Shown: positions 1-7,579, numbered from the stretch's first letter. The stretch is DNA of 7,579 nt from an uncultured Porphyromonadaceae bacterium (GCA_905193485.1 CAJJOX010000104.1:1-7579); one strand, 5' to 3'. Numbers and translations are program-made. Notes: generated by a model from the letters alone, not told the origin.

Positions 1-136
1 GTGCGATCATTTTGGTCATTGCGGCGAAGTTTTTGTTTTCCAGTAAGCGATTGACAACCTCAGCATTGACCTTTCCTGTGTAGAGATTTTTTGCCGCCTG
101 TACCGACAAGCCGAGTTCGGCTATATCGTAATTCAT
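1..136 (-). CDS. Unknown protein, N-terminal fragment running off the left edge
   Basis: The minus strand is open from an ATG at 136-134 to the window edge, giving 45 codons that begin MNYDIAELGLSVQAAKNLY and end ...NFAAMTKMIA. The composition looks like a globular, helix-rich soluble protein, with regular hydrophobic spacing, no low complexity and codon choice like its neighbours. I do not recognise the family. The same frame stays open upstream through the region that encodes the exchanger tail on the other strand, including an ATG at 226-224. The real start is therefore uncertain. The residues before M136 (GVADIPDR) could also belong to the protein, or could be antisense of the exchanger. 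No AT-rich leader or TAnnTTTG box precedes 136 on this strand, which is odd for a native start. It may be the end gene of an inserted element, a gene cut by a rearrangement, or the product of a chimeric contig. Confidence 0.5.
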   Translation of the reverse strand, partial: MNYDIAELGLSVQAAKNLYTGKVNAEVVNRLLENKNFAAMTKMIA

Positions 137-139
137 GCG

Positions 140-307
140 GTCGGGAATATCGGCAACGCCGACCTGTTTGTGCTCACAGGCGCTTCGATCCTTTTCTGGC
201 TTGCCGGTCGTGTGATAGGGCGGCATGTGATTACACGTGGCGAAGGAGCGCTGATGACGGCGTGCTACGTGGGTTATGTGGCATGGCTTGTGGCGAATGC
301 CGTATAG
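140..307 (+). pseudogene. C-terminal remnant of a Na+/Ca2+ exchanger (CaCA family) gene
   Basis: Plus-strand frame 2 gives 55 codons ending at TAG 305-307. They start VGNIGNADLFVLTGAS and continue through a hydrophobic stretch, a short polar loop with GRHVITRGEGALM, and a final helix (CYVGYVAWL). A helix, a polar loop with an R-x-EG motif and a last helix with a Y-x-x-Y pattern is the usual end of bacterial calcium/sodium antiporters, which are inner-membrane proteins of about 310-350 residues. Upstream the frame degrades: the GSNIFN motif expected some 20-30 residues earlier is absent, the residues resemble antisense translation of the opposite reading frame, and a TAA occurs at 44-46. Nine-tenths of the gene is missing, so no working transporter is made from this copy. 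The family call rests on pattern memory of the C-terminus only. Confidence 0.55.
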
Positions 308-400
308 CGGTGCCGAAGCGGTGAGGCGACTGAAAAGCTGTTGATAAAAAATCACTACATTTGCAGATATAAAACGAAAACATACATATTAGTAAGATAT
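308..400 (+). promoter_or_regulatory. Spacer with candidate obgE promoter (-7 box TACATTTG, 356-363)
   Basis: This 93-bp spacer separates the exchanger tail from obgE. TACATTTG at 356-363 matches the Bacteroidetes primary-sigma -7 consensus TAnnTTTG. The upstream TTG at 341-343 lies only 12 bp away, short of the usual 19-21 bp, so the -33 element is weak or absent. Transcription would begin near 370 and give an AT-rich leader of about 30 nt without a Shine-Dalgarno sequence, normal for this phylum. Confidence 0.5.
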
Positions 401-1597
401 ATGGCAGACTCAAATTTCATCGACTACGTGAAGATTCATTGCCGCTCGGGCAAAGGCGGAGCCGGTTCTCGTCATTTCTACCGTGCCAAATACGTGCCTA
501 AAGGGGGTCCTGACGGTGGTGACGGCGGCCGTGGCGGCCACGTGATATTGCGTGGCAATAAGCAAATGTGGACTCTGTTGCCATTGAAATTCAACCGCCA
601 TGTGTTCGCCGGCAATGGGCAGAGCGGCAGCGGCGGCCGCAGTTTCGGCAAGGATGGCGAGGATGTGGTGATAGATGTGCCGACCGGCACTGTCGTGTTC
701 GATGCGGAAACCGGAGAGTTTCTCTGCGAAGTGAACGATGACGGCGAAGAGATAAAGTTGCTGCGCGGCGGTCGCGGCGGCCTCGGCAACTGGCATTTCA
801 AAAGCGCCACCAACCGCACGCCGCGATATGCACAGCCCGGTGAGCCCGCCATTGAACGCACCGTGATTCTTGAGCTTAAGCTGTTGGCCGATGTTGGCCT
901 TGTCGGATTCCCTAATGCCGGTAAATCGACACTTTTGTCGGCGCTGTCTGCGGCTCGTCCGAAGATAGCCGATTATCCGTTCACGACGATGGAGCCGCAG
1001 CTCGGAATTGTGTCGTATCGCGACAACCGGTCGTTTGTGATGGCCGACATACCCGGCATTATTGAGGGAGCGAGCGAAGGCAAAGGACTTGGACTTAGGT
1101 TTCTGCGCCATATCGAACGTAACGCCGTGCTGTTGTTCATGGTGCCTGCCGATGCCGAGAATATCACTCGCGAATATGAGATTCTGCTTGGCGAACTTGA
1201 GAAATTCAATCCGCAGCTTATGGACAAGCAGCGTGTTCTGGCCGTGTCGAAAAGCGACATGCTCGACGACGAACTGATGGCAGAGATTGAGAAAACGCTG
1301 CCGAAGGATATTCCGCATGTATTCATATCGGCAGTCACCGGCCAGGGACTCATGGAGTTGAAAGATGTGTTGTGGGGTGCCGTGACAGACGAACGTAATC
1401 AGATCGCTACGCCGTCGATCACACACCGTCCGCTTGACGGCCATCACCGGGTGCGCGAAGAGGATGAGTTTATTTTTGAGCAGGCACCAGAAATGCCCGA
1501 TGACGAAGAACTGATTGATGAAGGCGAGGACTTTCCCGAAGAATGGGATGACAGCTGGGATTTTGACTATCCTGCCGATGACGGTCGAAAAGATTGA
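401..1597 (+). CDS. obgE: GTPase ObgE (ribosome-assembly GTPase), 398 aa
   Basis: ObgE is an essential cytosolic GTPase that binds the large ribosomal subunit during late assembly. Residues 1-158 form the glycine-rich Obg fold (repeated GG, GRGG and GGRGGLG segments). The G domain follows: G1 GFPNAGKST at 169-177, G2 PFTT at 193-196, G3 DIPG at 216-219, G4 SKSD at 283-286 and G5 SAV at 310-312. G4 is normally NKxD, so Ser replaces Asn here. From about residue 352 the protein ends in a strongly acidic, aromatic tail, probably disordered, in place of the folded OCT domain of Firmicutes Obg. I chose ATG 401 because [12 protein letters not shown] is the usual beginning in Bacteroidetes. The in-frame TTG at 341 would add 20 residues encoded by the promoter and leader. 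The stop overlaps the start of pgeF, so the two genes are co-transcribed. Confidence 0.96.
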   Translation: MADSNFIDYVKIHCRSGKGGAGSRHFYRAKYVPKGGPDGGDGGRGGHVILRGNKQMWTLLPLKFNRHVFAGNGQSGSGGRSFGKDGEDVVIDVPTGTVVFDAETGEFLCEVNDDGEEIKLLRGGRGGLGNWHFKSATNRTPRYAQPGEPAIERTVILELKLLADVGLVGFPNAGKSTLLSALSAARPKIADYPFTTMEPQLGIVSYRDNRSFVMADIPGIIEGASEGKGLGLRFLRHIERNAVLLFMVPADAENITREYEILLGELEKFNPQLMDKQRVLAVSKSDMLDDELMAEIEKTLPKDIPHVFISAVTGQGLMELKDVLWGAVTDERNQIATPSITHRPLDGHHRVREEDEFIFEQAPEMPDDEELIDEGEDFPEEWDDSWDFDYPADDGRKD

Positions 1598-2336
1598 TGC
1601 GGGTATAAGCGGGCATGGCGTGACTGCGTTTTCGACCCTTCGCGGCCGTGTGGCGCCCGATGATCCATACTCGGAGTTCAATGCATGTCATTATACCGGT
1701 GATTCTGAGCAACATGTCAGGCGATGCCGCAGAGCGCTATGTCAGGAACTCGGCATAGATCATGACCGACTCATTATGTCACGGCAGACACATTCGACAT
1801 GTGTGGAGGTGGTGGATCATATCCCCTTCGGCGTGGAATCGCTTGATGGCGTTGATGGTCTGGTGACATCGATTCGAGGTGTTGCGCTCGCCATCAATAC
1901 GGCGGATTGTGTGCCTTTGATGATGTGTGATTGCGAGGCCGGCGTGATCGCTGCCGTGCACAGCGGATGGCGCGGGACGGTAGGACTCATCGCCGCGCGT
2001 GCGGTGGAGGCGATGATGGATATGGGTGCCGAGCCCTCACGGATTCGGGCGGCGATGGGGCCTTCGATATGCCGCGGATGCTTTGAGGTGGGTGAGGATG
2101 TCGCCGAACGTTTCCGACGGGATTTCCCGGATGATGTGGTGTCGGCCGGTCGTGGCGAACGTCCACATGTTGATCTCGGAGCGGCCGTCCGCCACACGCT
2201 CATTGAATCGGGTGTCACCCCTGACAGAATAATTCTTCCGGCCGTATGCCCGCGATGCAATCCCGACAGATTCTTCTCTGCCCGACGTCTTGGAGTGGCT
2301 TCCGGGCGAACCCTTTCAGTGATAATGCTTAAATGA
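1578..2336 (+). CDS. pgeF: PgeF/YfiH family multicopper-oxidase-like protein, 252 aa
   Basis: This is a single-domain member of the PgeF (YfiH, LACC1/FAMIN, DUF152) family. In E. coli the protein removes wrongly incorporated amino acids from peptidoglycan precursors, and other family members act on adenosine and related purine nucleosides. It is cytosolic, with no signal peptide. The metal-binding signature is intact: QTH (His72), INTADC (Cys111) and VHSGWRG (His128). [12 protein letters not shown] at 161-172 and the [14 protein letters not shown] block at 224-237 are also family hallmarks. Length is normal. I chose ATG 1578, which overlaps the end of obgE by 20 bp. ATG 1548 or 1515 would add residues not expected in homologues. 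No promoter is visible inside obgE, so translation coupled to obgE is likely. Which of the two reported activities applies cannot be told from sequence. Confidence 0.92.
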   Translation: MTVEKIDAGISGHGVTAFSTLRGRVAPDDPYSEFNACHYTGDSEQHVRRCRRALCQELGIDHDRLIMSRQTHSTCVEVVDHIPFGVESLDGVDGLVTSIRGVALAINTADCVPLMMCDCEAGVIAAVHSGWRGTVGLIAARAVEAMMDMGAEPSRIRAAMGPSICRGCFEVGEDVAERFRRDFPDDVVSAGRGERPHVDLGAAVRHTLIESGVTPDRIILPAVCPRCNPDRFFSARRLGVASGRTLSVIMLK

Positions 2337-2341
2337 AAAAA

Positions 2342-2376
2342 CAAAGGCGCATTTCCGAGTTGGATATGCGCCTTTG
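2342..2376 (-). terminator. Intrinsic terminator of groES-groEL, probably shared with pgeF
   Basis: CAAAGGCGCAT (2342-2352) and ATGCGCCTTTG (2366-2376) form a perfect 11-bp stem with a 13-nt loop. On the minus strand the stem is followed at once by six T (2341-2336), a classic intrinsic terminator 22 bp after the groEL stop. On the plus strand there is no T-run after the stem, so pgeF termination would rely on the hairpin alone. The A-run that makes the minus-strand U-tract begins at the last base of the pgeF stop codon. Confidence 0.87.
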
Positions 2377-2398
2377 ATATGGTTGGCTGAACGGTTGA

Positions 2399-4057
<1,659 letters not shown>

Positions 4058-4073
4058 TCAGTGTTGAGGAGTA

Positions 4074-4349
4074 TCAGTCGGCGACAACGGCGAGAACGTC
4101 GTTCTGTCGCATGATGAGGTATTTTTCGCCTTCGAATTCGATTTCCGTTCCGGCGTATTTGCCGAAGATGACAGTGTCGCCTTCCTTGAGCACCATTTCT
4201 TCGTCTTTGGTGCCGTTGCCTGCTGCGATGACGCGGCCTTTCAGGGGTTTTTCTTTGGCTGAGTCAGGAATGATGATGCCGGCTACAGTCACTTCTTCGG
4301 CTGGTGACGGAAGGATGAGGACTCTGTCGGCTAATGGTTTGATGTTCAT
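4074..4349 (-). CDS. groS: Co-chaperonin GroES (Hsp10), 91 aa
   Basis: GroES forms the heptameric lid of the GroEL chamber. The protein begins MNIKPLADRVLILPSPAEE. The mobile loop occupies about residues 15-34, with the hydrophobic GroEL-contact tripeptide III at 25-27 and the following PDSAKEKPLKG strand. The usual Gly-Gly before the tripeptide is Ala-Gly here. The C-terminal part (FGKYAGTEIEFEGEKYLIMRQNDVLAVV) is standard. I chose ATG 4349 because it matches the family start and length. The frame extends to 4427, but that would place the proposed promoter inside the coding region and add 26 residues with no counterpart. It is the first gene of the groES-groEL operon. Confidence 0.98.
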   Translation of the reverse strand: MNIKPLADRVLILPSPAEEVTVAGIIIPDSAKEKPLKGRVIAAGNGTKDEEMVLKEGDTVIFGKYAGTEIEFEGEKYLIMRQNDVLAVVAD

Positions 4350-4410
4350 GATTTGATACGGTTTTTGAGTTATGAGTTTAATTTTTTGTTGTTTTCCTGA
4401 AGTATGTAAA

Positions 4411-4427
4411 AACACAATTCGTGCCAA
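4411..4427 (-). promoter_or_regulatory. Candidate groES promoter, sigma-54-like -24/-12 element
   Basis: The minus-strand sequence TTGGCACGAATTGTGTT matches the -24 half of the sigma-54 consensus (YTGGCACGrNNNTTGCW) exactly. The -12 half is weaker, GTGTT instead of TTGCW, so GT stands where GC is expected. The distance from GG to that GT is the required 10 bp. The start site would be near 4400, leaving a leader of about 50 nt before groES. A conventional Bacteroidetes promoter is less convincing here: CACTTTTG at 4432-4439 is a near match to the -7 box but has no correctly spaced -33 box. Confidence 0.35.
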
Positions 4428-4437
4428 AACGCAAAAG

Positions 4438-4455
4438 TGTCATGCGCGACTGACA
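4438..4455. promoter_or_regulatory. Imperfect dyad upstream of groES (possible operator)
   Basis: On the minus strand TGTCAGTCGCGCATGACA pairs in 7 of 9 positions: TGTCA/TGACA arms around a CGCG core. It ends 10 bp upstream of the -24-like box. It is unlike the CIRCE operator of HrcA (TTAGCACTC-N9-GAGTGCTAA). A regulator-binding role is a guess from position and symmetry. Confidence 0.25.
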
Positions 4456-4519
4456 AAATGGCCGCGCACTATAATAGATAACAATACAGAAATATAAAAG
4501 TTGGAATGCCTGATGACGG

Positions 4520-5236
4520 TTATCGGGGTAGGGATGAGCCTATCGCGTTCTGTGCCTGTTCGGCGAGCGCCGTTGTGTCGTGTCCTTCGGCCGGAGGCAT
4601 GATCGGTTTATGGATGGTAAGAGTGATGTGACCCCAGTGTGGCAGCTTTTTGAAACGTGGCATCACGCTGAAAGCACCGTCGATGGTGATCGGCACGACC
4701 GGAAGATTGAATTCCTGTGCCAGCATGAATGCGCCGCGGCGGAACGGCCGCATTTTCCCGTCCCAGGTGCGTGCGCCTTCGGGAAATACGACGATCGACA
4801 TGCCGTCTGACAGCAGCCGTTCGGCACGGGTCATGGTCCGGCGCAAGGCCGAGGGGGAGGATTTGTCAACGTAGATCTGTTTCGACACTTCGCACGAATA
4901 TCCCACCAGTGGAATCTTGCGCAACTGTGCTTTCATCATCCAGCGGAAATTGTGGTTCAGCCAACCGTAGATGCTGAAAATGTCGTAAGCGCCCTGATGG
5001 TTGGCCACAAACACATAGCTCGTGCCGGGATTCACATTCTCGCGGCCTTTTACTGTCACTCTGACAAGTGTGAGCAGGCAGAAGACGCGGCCCCATACAT
5101 GGGCCGGCCAGTAGCCCCACCACCGTCCTCCTCCGAGCGAACAGCCAACGATGGTGACCACGGCAGCGATGATGGTGGCTATAAGAGCCAATGGCAGCAT
5201 GATGCAGACCTGGTATATGCGATAGATGACAATCAT
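4520..5236 (-). CDS. plsC: 1-acyl-sn-glycerol-3-phosphate acyltransferase (PlsC family), 238 aa
   Basis: This membrane enzyme adds the second acyl chain to lysophosphatidic acid, forming phosphatidic acid for phospholipid synthesis. A hydrophobic N-terminal helix (about 10-32) is followed by GGGRWWGYW, then the four acyltransferase motifs. Motif I is NHQGAYD with the catalytic His80 and Asp85. Motif II is around the Lys-Leu-rich 102-124 stretch ending IYVDKS. Motif III is FPEGAR at 151-156, and motif IV is VPITIDG at 181-187. Length is normal. The gene stands alone between two spacers and has its own promoter. No clear terminator is seen after it, so some read-through into groES is possible. 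Related family members include lyso-ornithine lipid acyltransferases (OlsA) and other lysophospholipid acyltransferases, so the exact acceptor is inferred. Confidence 0.9.
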   Translation of the reverse strand: MIVIYRIYQVCIMLPLALIATIIAAVVTIVGCSLGGGRWWGYWPAHVWGRVFCLLTLVRVTVKGRENVNPGTSYVFVANHQGAYDIFSIYGWLNHNFRWMMKAQLRKIPLVGYSCEVSKQIYVDKSSPSALRRTMTRAERLLSDGMSIVVFPEGARTWDGKMRPFRRGAFMLAQEFNLPVVPITIDGAFSVMPRFKKLPHWGHITLTIHKPIMPPAEGHDTTALAEQAQNAIGSSLPR

Positions 5237-5284
5237 TTTGACCGGATTCTGTTATTTTTTTTGTTTGACCGATTGTAGGGCTTG

Positions 5285-5292
5285 CAAAATTA
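5285..5292 (-). promoter_or_regulatory. Candidate plsC promoter, -7 box TAATTTTG
   Basis: The minus-strand TAATTTTG is a perfect match to the Bacteroidetes -7 consensus TAnnTTTG. At the expected -33 distance only TATT is found, so the upstream half is weak. Transcription would start near 5278, with a leader of about 42 nt that contains an A8 run and no Shine-Dalgarno sequence. The remaining spacer toward 5370 shows no convincing terminator hairpin for the upstream gene. Confidence 0.5.
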
Positions 5293-5370
5293 CAAAACAC
5301 ATTCAGATTATAATAGCGTATATCGAAAATAATGCGCGGCGGTTTTGGCGGCTGCTACGTTAAACCATCT

Positions 5371-7536
5371 TTAAAGCGGACGAAGTATGATCGAGGCTGA
5401 ATTGAAATCAAATGCTGCATCCGACACTTTAAGAATCGAAGGCCATGAAGATGTCGCGTAGAGAGAGCGGTTGTGTCTTTCGACAATGCGTACGGTCACC
5501 GTTCGTCCGTCGGTGTGCGCCTCGGAGTTGAAAGACGCCTCCGCTGTCGTTACCGAACGGTTGAGATCTGACAGACTGTTCTCGTCAATGGCATATCCTT
5601 CAGGAATCTCAAATATGATCGTGGTGTCGAATTTATCCGGATAGTCGCGCACTATGCTGATATCGCGCTCGCGTTGTTTTCCTTTTATCTGCTGCTCCCG
5701 GCCGACAAAATGCCCGATATCCACCATGAGGTTGTTGCCGCCCTGGCTTATGGCACCCGGCACGGTTCCGTTTATGCGCATCCTTATGTTGGCCGAGTCG
5801 GGTGTGCAGCCGTATTCGAGAATCTCATAGCCTGACAGCACTCCGTCGTCTGTATTCCATAGCTGGGATATAAGTTCCTTGGCTATTTCCGTCCCGGTTT
5901 CTTTCTCTTCGGCGGCATCAAAATCTTTACCCGGCTTGAAGGGTTTCACTCCGAGATAAGCCGTCAGGGCGTTGATCTGGCCAAATGATGGCAGAATCAG
6001 CGATAATAACTGCTTTGTCGCCCCTGTCGCTTTGATGTCCGAACTTACCGAGAGATTCTCTTCGTTGTCAGGATCAAGAGCCACGGTTGTCACTGTGGTT
6101 AGGGAGTTGTCTTTTGATTTGGTGTGAGGCAGAGTGCCGGGAACAGCTGCGGTTTTAAGCAATGGATTGTCGGGCTTTGCATCAAACATCACGAATGCTT
6201 CGCCGTCGTATCTGGCCGGGATTTCTCCGGGCAAGATTGTCAGATTGTTTGAGGCTATATAGCACACGTCGCCGACAAAAACCACGTAGGCGGCATCGTT
6301 GTGGTTTACAAGCTCGGTAACCGGAACATTTGAGCGCGAGGCGGTGACACCCACGCGACCTTGGTCGCGCATGCCAATCTTTTCGAGAAGTTTGGAGAAA
6401 GTCACGGCAAGCTGGCGATTTGAAATCGAGAAATCATTTTTTAAAAGAGCGATCTTAAGTGCCAGCCATGCCGCATCGGCAATCTGCCGGTCCGTGGCCT
6501 CCGGATGTGCGTTCTTCCAGTTTTTTACAATCCCGGCGGCTTCATTCATAAGCTTTGTGTTCGCTTCACATTTTACTATCGAGGAAGCGATGTCTGACAT
6601 GAGAAACGGATAGCTGGTGTGGCGTATGCCTCCGGGACGTGCCGTTTCACATATCTCTTCCAGACGTGCGGTGTTGTTGAGTATGTGGATATCCATAAAA
6701 GGCATCTGACGGGCAACTGAGAAATATGGCATCCTGTCGTCAAGAAGATCCACGTTTTCAAGTTCAAGATACAGCTGGTTCTTATCGTCGATCTTATTGA
6801 ATGTAGTCAGTTTCGGAGCTCCATTGTAGGCTCCGTATTCCAGCGCCAGTTCCGGTGCGACCCTGCAGTCCAGCATGAAGTTTCTGGTAGGATAGCGTTT
6901 GAGCAGGCTCACGGTAAATGATGGGATTGATAATTCGTCAAACGAATAATACGTGTAGAAAAAATAGTCGAGTATGTCGCCGGGCATCAGTCCCGGTATG
7001 GCTATCTTGTATTCCGAGTCTTTATTCTTTTTGCCCGTCGTCACCGTGAGGGCTTCGTCCATGTCCACTTCCTTTGTGGTTCCGTCGGGTTTGATGATTT
7101 TCGCTCCGAATGCGGGTTTCATTTCGAGCAGCGTGTATCCTCTGTATTTTTCCGACTCAGGGGCGTCGACAGAAAATTCCGTGAAATCTTCAACGGCGGC
7201 GGCATCATTGAGCTTCACCATGTTGCGGCGGATAAAGACCGCTTGGGTAATGTTTGAATTGGATATGCCGAAAGTGGATTCTTTTGTCGGATTCAGGTCG
7301 TTCAGATAGTCGGCGTCCATTCCGATATAGCATGCTATGAATACGGCAGACTGATCTTTGAATAATGAATCGGAAAGGTCGGCTGACGGATTGAACTGCG
7401 GCAGATCCATCCCCCATACTTTCTCGGCGGCCTTTTTGTAGAATTTTTTGTCTATGTCGGCTCTCGCGGTCATGGCGCCTGCCAGGAGCGGCAAAATGAG
7501 CGATGCGAAAAAGCGAATGATCGTTTGTCGTTTCAT
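5371..7536 (-). CDS. Secreted DUF3857 / transglutaminase-like protein, 721 aa
   Basis: The protein carries a Sec signal peptide (residues 1-26, KR start, hydrophobic 8-20, cleavage after TARA). No lipobox cysteine is seen, so it is probably periplasmic. Residues of about 100-235 resemble DUF3857, with KIIKPDGTTKEV and the hallmark IAIPGLMPGDILDYFF at 178-193. In many Bacteroidetes proteins this domain precedes a transglutaminase-like fold. The matching part here (about 335-435) keeps helix-like segments (AAWLALKIALL, SNRQLAVTFSKLLEKIGM) but has no Cys at the expected nucleophile position and IASNN where an Asp-Pro is usual, so it is likely inactive. The last third (about 470-721) is beta-rich, with a conserved-looking DYPDKFDTTIIFEIPEGY. 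Function is unknown; an envelope-binding or scaffold role is only a guess. The gene appears monocistronic. ATG 7536 has an A-rich leader; the promoter lies at or beyond the window edge. Confidence 0.8.
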   Translation of the reverse strand: MKRQTIIRFFASLILPLLAGAMTARADIDKKFYKKAAEKVWGMDLPQFNPSADLSDSLFKDQSAVFIACYIGMDADYLNDLNPTKESTFGISNSNITQAVFIRRNMVKLNDAAAVEDFTEFSVDAPESEKYRGYTLLEMKPAFGAKIIKPDGTTKEVDMDEALTVTTGKKNKDSEYKIAIPGLMPGDILDYFFYTYYSFDELSIPSFTVSLLKRYPTRNFMLDCRVAPELALEYGAYNGAPKLTTFNKIDDKNQLYLELENVDLLDDRMPYFSVARQMPFMDIHILNNTARLEEICETARPGGIRHTSYPFLMSDIASSIVKCEANTKLMNEAAGIVKNWKNAHPEATDRQIADAAWLALKIALLKNDFSISNRQLAVTFSKLLEKIGMRDQGRVGVTASRSNVPVTELVNHNDAAYVVFVGDVCYIASNNLTILPGEIPARYDGEAFVMFDAKPDNPLLKTAAVPGTLPHTKSKDNSLTTVTTVALDPDNEENLSVSSDIKATGATKQLLSLILPSFGQINALTAYLGVKPFKPGKDFDAAEEKETGTEIAKELISQLWNTDDGVLSGYEILEYGCTPDSANIRMRINGTVPGAISQGGNNLMVDIGHFVGREQQIKGKQRERDISIVRDYPDKFDTTIIFEIPEGYAIDENSLSDLNRSVTTAEASFNSEAHTDGRTVTVRIVERHNRSLYATSSWPSILKVSDAAFDFNSASIILRPL

Positions 7537-7579
7537 ATTCAGTGTGTTATTTTGATTTTAATACTATTTTTGCTGTGCA

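Noticed and set aside
91..324. 77-codon plus-strand frame over the left junction
   Set aside because: The translation is rich in Arg and Cys with no domain, and it lies in a different frame from the convincing exchanger tail.
341..400. TTG start adding 20 residues to ObgE
   Set aside because: The added residues are encoded by the promoter and AT-rich leader and have no counterpart in the family; [12 protein letters not shown] is the standard beginning.
1515..1577. Longer PgeF start at 1515 or 1548
   Set aside because: The extra residues are out-of-frame reading of the ObgE acidic tail and do not resemble PgeF N-termini.
410..1681. 423-codon open frame on the minus strand opposite obgE
   Set aside because: It mirrors obgE almost exactly, and its translation has no recognisable family and an odd composition rich in His, Ala and Arg. 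ObgE motifs on the other strand are unambiguous. It is an antisense shadow.
1817..2344. 175-codon minus-strand frame opposite pgeF
   Set aside because: It is the shadow of pgeF. Its composition is rich in Arg, Ser and Pro, and it has no promoter; the PgeF metal-site motifs are clear on the other strand.
4350..4427. GroES N-terminal extension from 4427
   Set aside because: No GroES has this extension, and it would cover the leader and promoter candidate.
4350..4519. CIRCE operator upstream of groES
   Set aside because: I looked for TTAGCACTC-N9-GAGTGCTAA on both strands of this spacer and found nothing close.
5339..5356. GC-rich stretch after the DUF3857 gene as a terminator hairpin
   Set aside because: GGCGG-TTTT-GGCGG is a direct repeat, not an inverted one, so it cannot form a stem with itself, and no T-run follows on the minus strand.

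Overview
The window comes from a moderately GC-rich Bacteroidales genome, most likely Muribaculaceae (S24-7) or a close relative. The clues are a GroEL that begins MAKEIKF and ends in GGMGGMM, an ObgE whose C-terminus is an acidic tail, leaders without Shine-Dalgarno sequences, and TAnnTTTG-type -7 promoter boxes. The family-level assignment is inference, because no search could be run.

Layout, left to right. (1) 1-307 looks like a junction. The 5' end of an unknown minus-strand reading frame (1-136) abuts the last 55 codons of a plus-strand Na+/Ca2+ exchanger-like gene (140-307) that has lost everything upstream. (2) 308-400 is a promoter-bearing spacer. (3) 401-2336 is a plus-strand, translationally overlapping pair: obgE (ribosome-assembly GTPase) and pgeF (YfiH/LACC1-family multicopper-oxidase-like enzyme). 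(4) 2342-2376 is a strong hairpin that terminates the convergent groES-groEL transcript and probably also the obgE-pgeF transcript. (5) 4349-2399 is groES-groEL on the minus strand, preceded by a 170-bp control region with a sigma-54-like -24/-12 element and an imperfect dyad but no CIRCE operator. (6) 5236-4520 is a PlsC-type acyltransferase on the minus strand with its own promoter. (7) 7536-5371 is a secreted 721-residue DUF3857 protein with a transglutaminase-like region that appears to have lost its catalytic residues.

Most of the window is housekeeping: ribosome assembly, peptidoglycan or purine quality control, protein folding and phospholipid synthesis. No complete mobile element, CRISPR array, RNA gene or defence system is visible. 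The parts that deserve a second look are the left-edge junction, the groES control region and the degenerate transglutaminase. I do not see a clearly new multi-gene system here.
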